Translations under genes and position numbers: made by a program
Shown: piece by piece, positions 18,030-26,927 of the stretch
Layout: each line of letters starts with the position of its first letter
Position numbering within the stretch: position 1 is the first letter of the stretch
Notes under the pieces: model-generated
The model's database searches: none
Seen by the model: only the letters and a program-made list of their open reading frames with translations
Told to the model about the DNA's origin: nothing
DNA from: JANPCX01 sp031431125
GTDB lineage: Bacteria; Pseudomonadota; Gammaproteobacteria; Burkholderiales; Burkholderiaceae_C
Length of the DNA: 64,000 nucleotides
Reading direction: 5' to 3'
Assembly (NCBI GenBank): GCA_031431125.1
Contig: JANPCX010000015.1
Location: 1-64,000 of the forward strand

Positions 18030-20105
18030 ATGTTTAAAAAAATCCTGATCGCCAAGCGCGGCGAGATCGCCTGCCGCGTGATCAAAACCGCACGCAAGTT
18101 GGGCATCAAGACGGTGGCCGTTTATTCGGATGCGGACCGCGATGCGCGACATGTGGAACTCGCGGATGAAGCGGTTCACATTGGCCCCGCACCCAGCCGA
18201 GAGTCCTATTTGGCGATGGACAAAATCATCGCCGCTTGCCAGCAAACTGGCGCTCAGGCGGTGCACCCGGGGTACGGTTTCTTGAGTGAGAACGAAGAGT
18301 TTGCTCGGCGCGTAGAAGAAGCCGGCATCGTCTTCATCGGCCCTAAACATGCTGCCATTGCCGCCATGGGCGACAAGATTGCGTCCAAGAAGTTGGCCAT
18401 GCTGGCCAAGGTCAACACCATACCGGGCCACAACGCTGCCATTGAATCGGCTGAGCAAGCGGTGCAAATAGCCAAAGACGTCGGTTACCCCGTGATGATC
18501 AAAGCAAGCGCTGGCGGCGGCGGCAAGGGCCTGCGTGTGGCCAACAGCGACAAAGAAACCTTTGAAGGTTTCACCAGTTGCCAAAACGAAGCGCGCAACA
18601 GTTTTGGCGACGACAGGGTGTTCATCGAAAAGTTTGTGGAGGAGCCGCGCCACATTGAAATTCAGGTGCTGGGCGACTCTCAAGGCCATGTGGTTTATTT
18701 GAACGAGCGTGAGTGTTCCATCCAGCGTCGGCACCAGAAAGTGATTGAAGAAGCACCCTCGCCCTTCATCAGCGAGGCGACTCGCAAGGCCATGGGCGAA
18801 CAGGCCGTGGCCTTGGCCAAGGCGGTGAACTACCAAAGCGCGGGCACGGTGGAGTTCGTGGTCGGCAAAGACCAGAGTTTTTATTTTCTGGAGATGAACA
18901 CGCGCTTGCAGGTGGAGCACCCTGTGACCGAGTGCATCACGGGGCTGGACTTGGTGGAGCAGATGATTCGTGTGGCTGCGGGTGAGCCGTTGTCCTTCAC
19001 CCAAGCCCAAGTACAGCGCCGGGGTTGGGCCATGGAGTGCCGCATCAATGCGGAAGATCCGATGCGCGGTTTTTTGCCATCGATAGGCCGCTTGGTGAAG
19101 TTTCAGCCTCCAGAGGAAACGCTGGCTCCGCCCGGTGGCACCGCAGAAACCCACAAAGCCACGGGCCCCTCAAGCAATGGCAATGGGGTGGTGACGGGCG
19201 GTGTTCGTGTGGACACAGGGGTGATGGAGGGCAGTGAGATCTCCATGCACTACGACTCCATGATTGCCAAGCTCATCGTTTGGGGTCGTGACCGACAGGA
19301 CGCCATAACCCGCATGCGGGAGGCTCTCAATGCCTTTGTGGTGCGCGGCATCCACACCAACATTCCCTTCCAAGCGGCACTGCTGGCGCATCCGGATTTT
19401 GTGGCCGGGCGTTTCAACACCGGCTTTATCTCGCAGCACTTCCCGCAAGGGTTCTCCGGCGGCATGGTGAACCACGATTCGCCGGTGCTGCTGCGCGTCT
19501 TGGCTGCTGCTGTGCACCGCATGCACAGGCGGCGTGCCAGTGGCATCACCGGGCAACTGGCCGGCCACGCGGCGCAGCCCGGGCAAGAGTTTGTGGTGGT
19601 TTCCGATTTGGGCGAGGGCAAAACTGAGCACCTGCCCGTTCAGATGCACCTGGACGGCGACGCTGTGGTGGTCACGGTCGAAAAACAAACCTACCGCGTC
19701 GCCTTCTACAGCCCGCTGCGCGAGTGTGTGCTGCATGCACGCATCAACAGTCAACCGGTTTGTGCGCAGGTGGAGCGGGTGGGCCTGGCCTACCGCGTGC
19801 GCCACAACGGCGCGCAAATTGATGCCAAGGTGCTGAGTCCACGCGCAGCGGCTTTGTCAAAGTTGATGCAGTTCAAGTCGCCGCCTGATTTGTCCAAGTT
19901 TTTGCTCTCGCCCATGCCGGGTTTGCTTCGCGATGTCAGTGTCAAAGTGGGCCAAAAAGTGCTGGCCGGTGAAAAACTGGCGGTGATCGAAGCCATGAAA
20001 ATGGAAAATATTCTGCTGGCCACCCAAGATGCGGTGGTGGCAGAAGTCACTGCCAGCCAAGGAGAGAGTTTGGCAGTGGACCAAGTGATACTGCGTTTTG
20101 CCTGA
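18030..20105 (+). CDS. pccA: Acetyl/propionyl-CoA carboxylase alpha chain
   Basis: The product is 691 aa. Domains in order: biotin carboxylase (residues 1-450) with the ATP-grasp loop SAGGGGKGLRV, the EECSIQRRHQK region and EMNTRLQVEHPVTE; a middle BT domain of ~170 residues; and a C-terminal biotin carrier with the acceptor Lys657 inside EAMKMEN, 34 residues from the end. With PccB it makes the biotin-dependent propionyl-CoA carboxylase. The ATG at 18030 is clear. The next gene starts 3 bases after its stop. Confidence 0.95.
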   Translation: MFKKILIAKRGEIACRVIKTARKLGIKTVAVYSDADRDARHVELADEAVHIGPAPSRESYLAMDKIIAACQQTGAQAVHPGYGFLSENEEFARRVEEAGIVFIGPKHAAIAAMGDKIASKKLAMLAKVNTIPGHNAAIESAEQAVQIAKDVGYPVMIKASAGGGGKGLRVANSDKETFEGFTSCQNEARNSFGDDRVFIEKFVEEPRHIEIQVLGDSQGHVVYLNERECSIQRRHQKVIEEAPSPFISEATRKAMGEQAVALAKAVNYQSAGTVEFVVGKDQSFYFLEMNTRLQVEHPVTECITGLDLVEQMIRVAAGEPLSFTQAQVQRRGWAMECRINAEDPMRGFLPSIGRLVKFQPPEETLAPPGGTAETHKATGPSSNGNGVVTGGVRVDTGVMEGSEISMHYDSMIAKLIVWGRDRQDAITRMREALNAFVVRGIHTNIPFQAALLAHPDFVAGRFNTGFISQHFPQGFSGGMVNHDSPVLLRVLAAAVHRMHRRRASGITGQLAGHAAQPGQEFVVVSDLGEGKTEHLPVQMHLDGDAVVVTVEKQTYRVAFYSPLRECVLHARINSQPVCAQVERVGLAYRVRHNGAQIDAKVLSPRAAALSKLMQFKSPPDLSKFLLSPMPGLLRDVSVKVGQKVLAGEKLAVIEAMKMENILLATQDAVVAEVTASQGESLAVDQVILRFA

Positions 20106-20108
20106 CGG

Positions 20109-21170
20109 ATGAAACGCAGAACGCTGCTCGCAGGGGCTGTGGCCTTGGCAGGCTGCCAGGGCACAAGCCCTGTTCCCGGCCCGTCGCAGCGACCTGACGA
20201 TGTTCCACTGCGTCGCATCGCCTTTGGTTCCTGCAACGACCAGAACAAGCCCCAGCACATCTGGAATGCGGTGCTGGCCAGCCGCCCCGATCTCTTCTTG
20301 TTCGCGGGCGACAACGTCTACGCCAGCGAACAACCTTGGGCGGCTGAGCGCCTGGCCCAGGCCTACGCAAAACAAGCCTTGTCGCCCGCCTTTGCTCACC
20401 TGCGACAAACCGTGCCCCACATGGCCACTTGGGACGACCACGACTTTGGCCCGAACGATGGAGGAGCATCCTTCCCGCAGAAACAAGCCGCCAAGCAGGA
20501 GTTCCTGAAGTTTTGGGCAGTGCCCGCATCCGATCCCATGCGGCAACGCGAGGGCGTCTACAGTGCCAAGCTGTTGGGTCCCAAGGGCCAGCGTGTTCAG
20601 GTCATCATGCTTGACACCCGGTGGTTTCGGTCCGATCTGAAACCCACCGATCAACGTGGTGCAGCAGGCAAGGAGCGTTATTTACCCGACGCTGACCCGA
20701 ACAAAACCATGCTCGGCCCAGACCAGTGGGCCTGGTTGCAAGCGCAGCTTCAAGAGGACGCGCAGCTCAGGCTCATCGTCTCCAGCATTCAAGTACTCGC
20801 GGAAGGTCACGGCTGGGAACGCTGGGGCAATTTCCCGCACGAGCGCAAGCAGTTATTCGATTTGATTGCCCGCACCCAAGCCCGCGGGGTGTTGTTTCTC
20901 TCCGGTGACCGGCATATTGGTGCGCTCTACCGAGAGACCCAGGGGGTGCCCTATCCCCTCTTGGACCTGACCTCCAGCGGCTTGACCCACGCCTGGAAGA
21001 CCGCTTCCGAGGCGGGGCCCAACCGTTTGGGCGCATTGATTGGCGAACTCCACTTCGGATGCATCGACATCGATTGGCCAACAGGCCAACTCACATTGGG
21101 GCTGCGCGGGCCGGCCGGTGAAACCTGGCTCGAACACAGGCTGAGCATCGGTGCTTTGCAGCCCGCCTGA
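20109..21170 (+). CDS. PhoD-like metallophosphatase lipoprotein
   Basis: The product is 353 aa. The N-terminus MKRRTLLAGAVALAGC has a twin-Arg pair, a hydrophobic run and a lipobox Cys, so a Tat-exported lipoprotein is likely. Calcineurin-like metal sites of the PhoD type follow: FGSCNDQ, FAGDNVY near residue 75, TWDDHDFGPND near 110 and SGDRHIG near 270. PhoD enzymes are phosphodiesterases/monoesterases. It begins 3 bases after pccA, so translation is probably coupled. Such a phosphatase in a propionate operon has no obvious metabolic reason. Confidence 0.88.
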   Translation: MKRRTLLAGAVALAGCQGTSPVPGPSQRPDDVPLRRIAFGSCNDQNKPQHIWNAVLASRPDLFLFAGDNVYASEQPWAAERLAQAYAKQALSPAFAHLRQTVPHMATWDDHDFGPNDGGASFPQKQAAKQEFLKFWAVPASDPMRQREGVYSAKLLGPKGQRVQVIMLDTRWFRSDLKPTDQRGAAGKERYLPDADPNKTMLGPDQWAWLQAQLQEDAQLRLIVSSIQVLAEGHGWERWGNFPHERKQLFDLIARTQARGVLFLSGDRHIGALYRETQGVPYPLLDLTSSGLTHAWKTASEAGPNRLGALIGELHFGCIDIDWPTGQLTLGLRGPAGETWLEHRLSIGALQPA

Positions 21171-21196
21171 GTGCCATCTTTTTTCAAGGACAGTCC

Positions 21197-21667
21197 ATGA
21201 CAAGCAGACCTTTTCAAGTGCTGGGCATACAACAAGTGGCCATCGGTGGTGAAGACAAGAACCGCCTCAAGCGCCTTTGGGTGGACATGCTCGGTTTGGA
21301 GGTCAAAAGCACTTTTGTCTCCGAGCGCGAGAACGTGGATGAAGACATCTGCACCCTGGGGCGGGGATGGGCCGCCGTCGAGATTGACTTGATGCAGCCG
21401 CTGGACCCGAGCAAAAAGCCCGCCGTTCACACCACGCCGCTGAACCACATCGGTTTGTGGGTAGACGATTTACCTCTAGCGGTTCAATGGCTGACTGAAC
21501 AAGGCGTGCGTTTTGCGCCCGGTGGCATACGCCAAGGCGCTACCGGCCACGATATTTGTTTCATTCATCCCAAAAGCAGCGCCGAGTTTCCGCTGGGCGG
21601 AGAGGGGGTGTTGATTGAACTCGTGCAGGCGCCTGATGACGTCATCAAAGGGCTGTCCAAGGTGTGA
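21197..21667 (+). CDS. VOC-family protein, methylmalonyl-CoA epimerase candidate
   Basis: The product is 156 aa made of two glyoxalase/VOC half-domains. Possible metal ligands are Gln in IQQVAIGG, Glu in VEIDLMQP, His in NHIGLWVDD and Glu in LIELVQAP, so the first His of the classical His/Gln/His/Glu set appears as Gln. The epimerase step is otherwise missing from this operon, and the gene ends the methylmalonyl-CoA run, which supports the role. Another lactoylglutathione-lyase-like activity cannot be excluded. Confidence 0.7.
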   Translation: MTSRPFQVLGIQQVAIGGEDKNRLKRLWVDMLGLEVKSTFVSERENVDEDICTLGRGWAAVEIDLMQPLDPSKKPAVHTTPLNHIGLWVDDLPLAVQWLTEQGVRFAPGGIRQGATGHDICFIHPKSSAEFPLGGEGVLIELVQAPDDVIKGLSKV

Positions 21668-21678
21668 TGGCGGCTTGA

Positions 21679-22557
21679 TCAAGCCCGGCGTTTGGGAATC
21701 AACGCGCTTCCAATCGCCACCATGATGCACAGCGCTGCCACCCAGTCCAAGGGCTTGGGCACTTCGCCCACGATCAAGGTGGCGGACAGCGTGCCCACCA
21801 GGGGCACGGCCATCACAGAAAAAGCGCTGGCAGAGGGCGGCAGGTTACGCGCCATGCCAAACCAAATCACCTGCGCATAACCGTAGTTGAGCACGACCCC
21901 GTAGAGCAAGGACAGCCACAGACCCGTGCTGAAGAGCGCCGGTTGTGGCGTGGGCTCCAGCATCGGTGCCACGCACCAGAAAAACACCGCGCCCATCAGC
22001 ATCATCCACACCGTGACCGCTTCGGTCGGCAAGCTGGTGGCGGTGCGGCGCATCATCAAGGTGCCCGTGGCCCAACTGATGGCGGCCAATTGCATCCACA
22101 ACACGCCCAGCAGTTTGCCAGCCAGTTGGGTCAGCTCTTGTGCTGAGAGCAAGGCCACCGCGGTGGCGGCCGCAACCACGCTGAGCAGCACGCGTGGGCT
22201 CAAGTCTTGTTTGAGCAGCAGCACACCGAGCAACACCGTCCACACCGGCATGGTGAATCCGAGGATGGCCGCGCGGCCCGAGGCCAGGGCTTGCAGACCG
22301 ATGATGGAGAAAAAGTGCCAGCCCAAAATATTGGGCAATGCCAACCACGCAATGCGGGTGATTTCTGAACGCGGCAAACTCATCTGAACGCCGCGCCAGC
22401 GAAAGAACAGGTAGAGGCCCACAGCGCCTCCCGTCATCGTGATGGCACGAAAGTACAGCGGCGAGAGTTCGCGCAGGCTGTACTTCATCATGGGCCAGTT
22501 GATGCCCCACATCAAGGTGAGCAGGAACAGGGTGCCGAGCTGGCGGCGGGTCAGCAT
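21679..22557 (-). CDS. DMT-superfamily (EamA) permease
   Basis: The product is 292 aa with about ten hydrophobic helices in two homologous halves, the EamA arrangement. The ATG at 22557 (MLTRRQLGTLF) is chosen; the longer frame upstream overlaps thyA and is not hydrophobic. Family members export amino acids or other small metabolites, and the substrate cannot be inferred. It lies 7 bases behind thyA on the minus strand, so it is probably cotranscribed. Confidence 0.88.
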   Translation of the reverse strand: MLTRRQLGTLFLLTLMWGINWPMMKYSLRELSPLYFRAITMTGGAVGLYLFFRWRGVQMSLPRSEITRIAWLALPNILGWHFFSIIGLQALASGRAAILGFTMPVWTVLLGVLLLKQDLSPRVLLSVVAAATAVALLSAQELTQLAGKLLGVLWMQLAAISWATGTLMMRRTATSLPTEAVTVWMMLMGAVFFWCVAPMLEPTPQPALFSTGLWLSLLYGVVLNYGYAQVIWFGMARNLPPSASAFSVMAVPLVGTLSATLIVGEVPKPLDWVAALCIMVAIGSALIPKRRA

Positions 22558-22564
22558 GGTGGGG

Positions 22565-23428
22565 CTACACAGCCACCGGCGCTTTGATGGCAGGGTGGTG
22601 TTGGTAGTCACGCACCTCGAAGTCATCGAACTCGTAGTCAAAAATTGTTGCGGGTTGGCGTTTGATGTGGAGCGTGGGGTAGGGTAACGGTTGGCGCGAC
22701 AGTTGCAGCGCCACTTGACTCTCGTGGTTGCTGTAGATGTGGCAATCACCGCCTGTCCATACAAAGTCGCCCACATCCAAATCGCACTGCTGGGCCAGCA
22801 TATGGGTCAGCAGCGCATAACTGGCAATGTTGAAGGGCACACCCAGGAAGATGTCGGCGCTGCGCTGGTAAAGCTGGCAACTCAGCTGACCGCGACCGCC
22901 CGCTGTGATCGCTGGCGCCACATAAAACTGGAAAAATGCGTGGCAGGGCATCAGAGCCATGCGGGGCAGATCGGCCACATTCCACGCGCTCACAATGATG
23001 CGACGCGAGTCGGGGTTGGTTTTGAGCTGTTCCACCACCTCGGCAATTTGGTCAATGTGACCACCATCCGGTGTGGGCCAGCTGCGCCACTGCACGCCGT
23101 ACACGGGGCCCAGGTCGCCGCTGGGTGGTGCCCATTCGTCCCAAATGGTGCAACCACGCTCTTGCAGCCAAGCCACATTGCTGTCACCGCGCAAAAACCA
23201 CAGCAGTTCAAGAATGATCGATTTCAGGTGCACCTTCTTGGTGGTGACGAGCGGAAAACCTTCATTTAAATTGAAGCGCATTTGGTGCCCGAACACACTT
23301 CGTGTGCCGGTGCCGGTGCGGTCTCCTTTGTGTACGCCGTGGGTGTGCACATGGCGCATGAAGTCTTCGTACTGGGAGCGGGCAGGGCGCTCAATTTGGG
23401 TGGGTTCAATCGCATGCATACCCCCCAT
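22565..23428 (-). CDS. thyA: Thymidylate synthase
   Basis: The product is 287 aa. It methylates dUMP to dTMP with methylenetetrahydrofolate. Typical segments are DRTGTGTRSVFGHQMRF, the ELLWFLRGDSN block, the catalytic Cys in LMPCHAFFQFYV and DIFLGVPFNIASYALLTH, and the DCHIYSNH folate segment. Two starts are possible, ATG 23428 and ATG 23419, and neither has a standard ribosome site. It is divergent from the lipid cassette. Confidence 0.96.
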   Translation of the reverse strand: MGGMHAIEPTQIERPARSQYEDFMRHVHTHGVHKGDRTGTGTRSVFGHQMRFNLNEGFPLVTTKKVHLKSIILELLWFLRGDSNVAWLQERGCTIWDEWAPPSGDLGPVYGVQWRSWPTPDGGHIDQIAEVVEQLKTNPDSRRIIVSAWNVADLPRMALMPCHAFFQFYVAPAITAGGRGQLSCQLYQRSADIFLGVPFNIASYALLTHMLAQQCDLDVGDFVWTGGDCHIYSNHESQVALQLSRQPLPYPTLHIKRQPATIFDYEFDDFEVRDYQHHPAIKAPVAV

Positions 23429-23602
23429 TCTAGGGAATGGTCGAGAAAGCTATTCGCGGTGATGATGGTGGTACGCATCCTGCTTTGCCTGTTAGGCGCC
23501 AGGATCTGTTTTTTTACACAGCAGAAATTTCTTTATGCACGCGCTGGCATCCCAGTCGTCCAAAAAGCTATTCTGCTTCCCCAGCTGTACGAGGCCTTTC
23601 CA

Positions 23603-23863
23603 ATGACATCCCTGACCCTTGAATCGATCGCCCAGCAACTGGCCGACATTACCGCGAAAAGCGTTGGCAAACAGCCTTCGGAGATGCTCAGAGACATCTC
23701 GCTGCGTGAACAAGGCATCGACTCCCTGGGTTTTGGAGAGCTGGTGTTTGAAGTTGAAGACGCTTTTGGCGTTGAGATTGCGAACGAAAAAGAGGTGTTT
23801 GCCAACATGGAGACCATCAACGCCATTGCGCAGTACATCTTTGTGCAGCAGTCGAAGAAATGA
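23603..23863 (+). CDS. Acyl carrier protein of lipid cassette
   Basis: The product is 86 aa and acidic. The phosphopantetheine site is Ser41 in GIDSLGF. The ATG at 23603 is preferred because the long frame upstream runs through thyA on the other strand. It is more divergent than housekeeping AcpP (its helix II reads GFGELVFEVEDAFGVEI), pointing to a dedicated carrier. The stop overlaps the ketosynthase start as ATGA. Confidence 0.9.
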   Translation: MTSLTLESIAQQLADITAKSVGKQPSEMLRDISLREQGIDSLGFGELVFEVEDAFGVEIANEKEVFANMETINAIAQYIFVQQSKK

Positions 23864-25098
23864 ATGTTTGCATCACGGGCACGGGGGTGATTTGCCCCAG
23901 TGGACTGAGTGTTGACGAGACTCTTGCTGCAGTGCTCAGCCACCGCTCCGCGATGCAGGCCGTGCCGCCGATGGAAGCTTATGGTTTGGTCTCTGCGGCA
24001 GCGGGACGCTGCCCCGACGATGTTCAAACGCCTGGTATTGCCTCCCACTTGGTTCGTGGCCTTGACCGCAGCAGCTTGTTCACGCTGGCCGCGGCCCACC
24101 AAGCTTTGGCTCAAGCTGAACAAGCCGGACCGCTGCAGCGGAGCACCATGCCCTTGGTTTGGGGTTGCAGCATGGGCGGCCTTTCAACGCTGGACGACGC
24201 TTATTTCGACATTCTGGAACACGGGAAGCGACGTGTACGTCCTGCAACCATCCCCTACACCATGCCCAGTGCGCCCGCTTTTCAAGTGGCCCATCACCTT
24301 GGCGTGCGTGGACCGTCGCTGACCTTGACTGTCGCTTGTGCCTCCTCGGCACTGGCCATTGCGCAGGGCGCTCGCTTGATTGCATCTGGCGAAGCCAGCG
24401 TCGTTCTGGTGGGCGGTTGCGACAGCATGCAAACCCCGCTGGTTTTGCGCGCTTGGCAAGCCGCGCAAGCCATTTGTACCGCGCGCCCCGATGCACCCGA
24501 GCGCAGTTGTGCGCCGTTCAGCACAGCTCGACAGGGGTTCGCCATCGCCGAGGGAGCGGCGTGTTTGATTCTGGAATCGGCTGAACACGCTGCCCAGCGA
24601 GGCGCATTGGTGCTGGGCTGGGTGAGGGGTGTGGGGCACACCACTGACGCGATGCATATCTCGCGCCCCGATGCCCCATCCCAGGCCCAGGCCATGAGAC
24701 AGGCCCTGGCCCATGCGGGGGTTCAGCCGCAAGACATCCACTACCTCAACGCCCACGGAACTGCCACTGTGGTCGGTGACCTGAGTGAGGGTCAAGCCGT
24801 GCGAGACGTTTTTTTTGAGCATCACCCGCAACTTCCCATCAGCTCCACCAAGGCTTTGCATGGCCACTTGATTGGGGGTGCCGGTGCGCTGGAGGCCATC
24901 GTCACGCTCGAGGCCCTGCGGCGGGGTCGTCTACCAGGCAACCCGCACAGCCAAGAGGTGGATCCGGCGTTTGCCGACTTGAACATTTTTCATGACGCGA
25001 TGGACTTGCCGCCAGCGCCGCGCCGACTGGGCATGAGCAACTCGTTTGCATTCGGCGGTGTCAATGCGGTTTTGGTGTTGGAGGCGGCCCATGGCTAG
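23860..25098 (+). CDS. Beta-ketoacyl-ACP synthase (FabF type)
   Basis: The product is 412 aa with a complete condensing triad: Cys160 (VACASSALA), His299 (NAHGTAT) and His336 (LHGHLIGGAG). It elongates acyl chains by malonyl condensation, presumably on the adjacent ACP. Its sequence differs from housekeeping FabF (a short active-site approach and the final SFAFGGVNAV), suggesting a specialised elongase. Start and stop both overlap neighbours (ATGA with the ACP; 8 bases with the desaturase). Confidence 0.9.
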   Translation: MNVCITGTGVICPSGLSVDETLAAVLSHRSAMQAVPPMEAYGLVSAAAGRCPDDVQTPGIASHLVRGLDRSSLFTLAAAHQALAQAEQAGPLQRSTMPLVWGCSMGGLSTLDDAYFDILEHGKRRVRPATIPYTMPSAPAFQVAHHLGVRGPSLTLTVACASSALAIAQGARLIASGEASVVLVGGCDSMQTPLVLRAWQAAQAICTARPDAPERSCAPFSTARQGFAIAEGAACLILESAEHAAQRGALVLGWVRGVGHTTDAMHISRPDAPSQAQAMRQALAHAGVQPQDIHYLNAHGTATVVGDLSEGQAVRDVFFEHHPQLPISSTKALHGHLIGGAGALEAIVTLEALRRGRLPGNPHSQEVDPAFADLNIFHDAMDLPPAPRRLGMSNSFAFGGVNAVLVLEAAHG

Positions 25099-26053
25099 CC
25101 CGCAGACAGCCACTCCGCAACACGAGGTTGACTGCTGGGTGCTGGCATCGCCAGACATCAAACGGGCGCAGGTTTGGCATTCCCGCCTCACGGTGGTGCT
25201 GCCCTTGCTGTTGGCGCTTGCGGGCCCGTTGTACTGGCCAAACTCCATCAGCTGGCCCTTGGCGGTTGCGAGCTTCATGCTGATGGGTGCCCTCGTCGGA
25301 TGCCTGGGCATCTCGGTGGGTTTTCACCGGCACTTCGCCCACCGCGCTTTTCGTGCCCAGCCCTGGTTGCGGGTGCTGATGGCTACCCTGGGGCAAATGG
25401 CGGGCCAGGGGCCCGTGACCTATTGGACGGCGCTGCACCGCCGTCACCATTCCTTCGCCGATTGGCCTGGCGACCCTCACTCACCATCACTGCGCGCAGT
25501 GCGAGCGGGGGCCGAACATATCCCATCGACATGGCGGGCTTTTTGGCACAGCCACTTCCGCTGGGCCACCAACCATGCGGTTCCCATGCCGACACGTTAT
25601 GTTCCCGACTTGTTGGCCGACCCCTTGATTCGCCGTGTCAATGCAGGCTATGTCTACTGCGTGGTGCTCGGTTTGATCTTGCCCACGGTCTTGGGCTGGC
25701 TCTGGACCGGCACGGTGGGCGGTGCCGCAGTTGGTTTTTATTTCGGCGGTGTGCTGCGCATGGTGGTCATGACGCAATTCATATGGGCCATCAATTCGGT
25801 TTGTCATGCCTTTGGCGCGCGGCCACACCCCACCGGCGACTTCAGTTCCAACAACTATTGGCTGGCTGGGTTGAGCTTCGGGGAGTGTTGGCACAACAAC
25901 CACCACCATGCGCCTACCCATGCGCGTTTCGGCCAAGGTTGGTCTCAACCCGATCCCGGTTGGTGGACGATTCGTTTGATGCAGCGCTGTGGCTGGGCAT
26001 GGGATGTGTTGGGTGAACAGCTCAATGCCTCCAAACGGGAGCGTGCCAGGTGA
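25091..26053 (+). CDS. Membrane fatty-acid desaturase
   Basis: The product is 320 aa from the ATG at 25091. Three histidine boxes are present: HRHFAH, HRRHH and HNNHHH, the di-iron ligands of acyl-CoA/acyl-lipid delta-9-type desaturases. About four hydrophobic segments place it in the inner membrane. It should introduce a cis double bond into a CoA-, ACP- or lipid-bound chain. It lies inside the ACP-ketosynthase-thioesterase cassette, overlapping the genes on both sides. Confidence 0.9.
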   Translation: MASPQTATPQHEVDCWVLASPDIKRAQVWHSRLTVVLPLLLALAGPLYWPNSISWPLAVASFMLMGALVGCLGISVGFHRHFAHRAFRAQPWLRVLMATLGQMAGQGPVTYWTALHRRHHSFADWPGDPHSPSLRAVRAGAEHIPSTWRAFWHSHFRWATNHAVPMPTRYVPDLLADPLIRRVNAGYVYCVVLGLILPTVLGWLWTGTVGGAAVGFYFGGVLRMVVMTQFIWAINSVCHAFGARPHPTGDFSSNNYWLAGLSFGECWHNNHHHAPTHARFGQGWSQPDPGWWTIRLMQRCGWAWDVLGEQLNASKRERAR

Positions 26054-26598
26054 GTCTTTATTTGCGTTTGATGTGGATTTACATCGGTGCCCATTTTCGA
26101 GCGAAATTGGGCATGTCTGACCCAATTGAGCTGCAACTGCGTGTGCTGCCCAACGACCTGGACGTGAACCGCCATATGAACAACGGGCGTTTCATGACCG
26201 TGCTGGACTTGGCGATGGTCGAAGGCGTCGTTCGATCAGGCTTCATGAAGGCCATACGCAGCTTGGGTGGGCACTTGGTAGCCGGTGGTGCCCTCATCAC
26301 CTACCGCCGTTCCCTCAACCCCTTTGCCAAGTACACCCTGCGCATGCGCTACCTGGGAACCGACGGCCAGTGGCATGTGTTCTCGTTCGTTTTTCTGCAA
26401 GCCTCAGGGGCTGTGTCCGCCAAAGGCTTGGTCAAAGGGGCGGGCGTACGAAAAGGCAAGGGCATCATTCCCAGCAAATTGTTGTGGCTGCAGTTTCGGG
26501 AACGATTTGGTTTGGAGGTGAACCCTCCCGAGTTGCCGGCGCATGCTGTCGAATGGTTGAGCCTGGAAGCCAGGGTGTTTAACCTCCCCCACGAATAA
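26050..26598 (+). CDS. Hot-dog acyl-(CoA/ACP) thioesterase
   Basis: The product is 182 aa from a GTG that overlaps the desaturase stop (GTGA). The core is a hot-dog thioesterase of the THEM6/4-hydroxybenzoyl-CoA class: DLDVNRHMNNGRFMTVLDL carries the expected Asp and Asn/His, and a second half has LRMRYLGTDGQWHVFSF. The protein should release a free acid or thiol from the cassette product. Chain specificity cannot be read from sequence. Confidence 0.85.
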   Translation: MSLYLRLMWIYIGAHFRAKLGMSDPIELQLRVLPNDLDVNRHMNNGRFMTVLDLAMVEGVVRSGFMKAIRSLGGHLVAGGALITYRRSLNPFAKYTLRMRYLGTDGQWHVFSFVFLQASGAVSAKGLVKGAGVRKGKGIIPSKLLWLQFRERFGLEVNPPELPAHAVEWLSLEARVFNLPHE

Positions 26599-26660
26599 GC
26601 CGCGCCATTCAACGGTATTGCTTATGCTTCAAACACGATCTGCCCGAAGAGAGGTAACTT

Positions 26661-26927
26661 ATGAAAGCTCAATCCCTCGGCTTGTTACTCGTCATGTCCA
26701 CCAGCCTGACGTGGGCAGCACCAGAACGCACGCTGATGATGGACAGCGTGGTGTTGGAAGACATCAAGGTGGAAGGCGTGGTGCAGGCCTGGAAGTTTCG
26801 CAAGGTCTGTTTGGAAGGGCAGGCCTATTTGTTGATATTGGGAGCGAATCAAACCCCAATCAGCATCACGGCGTCTTTCAAAGACGGAAAGCCCGAGCAG
26901 TGCAAGCCGAACGCATCAGGGCGTTGA
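26661..26927 (+). CDS. Small secreted hypothetical protein
   Basis: The product is 88 aa. A clear signal peptide (hydrophobic LGLLLVMSTSLTWAA, cleavage near residue 20) is followed by ~65 residues of beta-strand character with two Cys (FRKVCLEG and PEQCKPN) that could pair. The ribosome site GAGAGGTAACTT precedes the ATG. I recognise no family. It is on the lipid-cassette strand 62 bases downstream and its end overlaps the exporter gene tail by 12 bases. Confidence 0.7.
   Translation: MKAQSLGLLLVMSTSLTWAAPERTLMMDSVVLEDIKVEGVVQAWKFRKVCLEGQAYLLILGANQTPISITASFKDGKPEQCKPNASGR

Noticed and set aside
23282..23602. Longer N-terminus for the acyl carrier protein
   Set aside because: The extension lies opposite the thyA start, and the ATG at 23603 begins the conserved domain.
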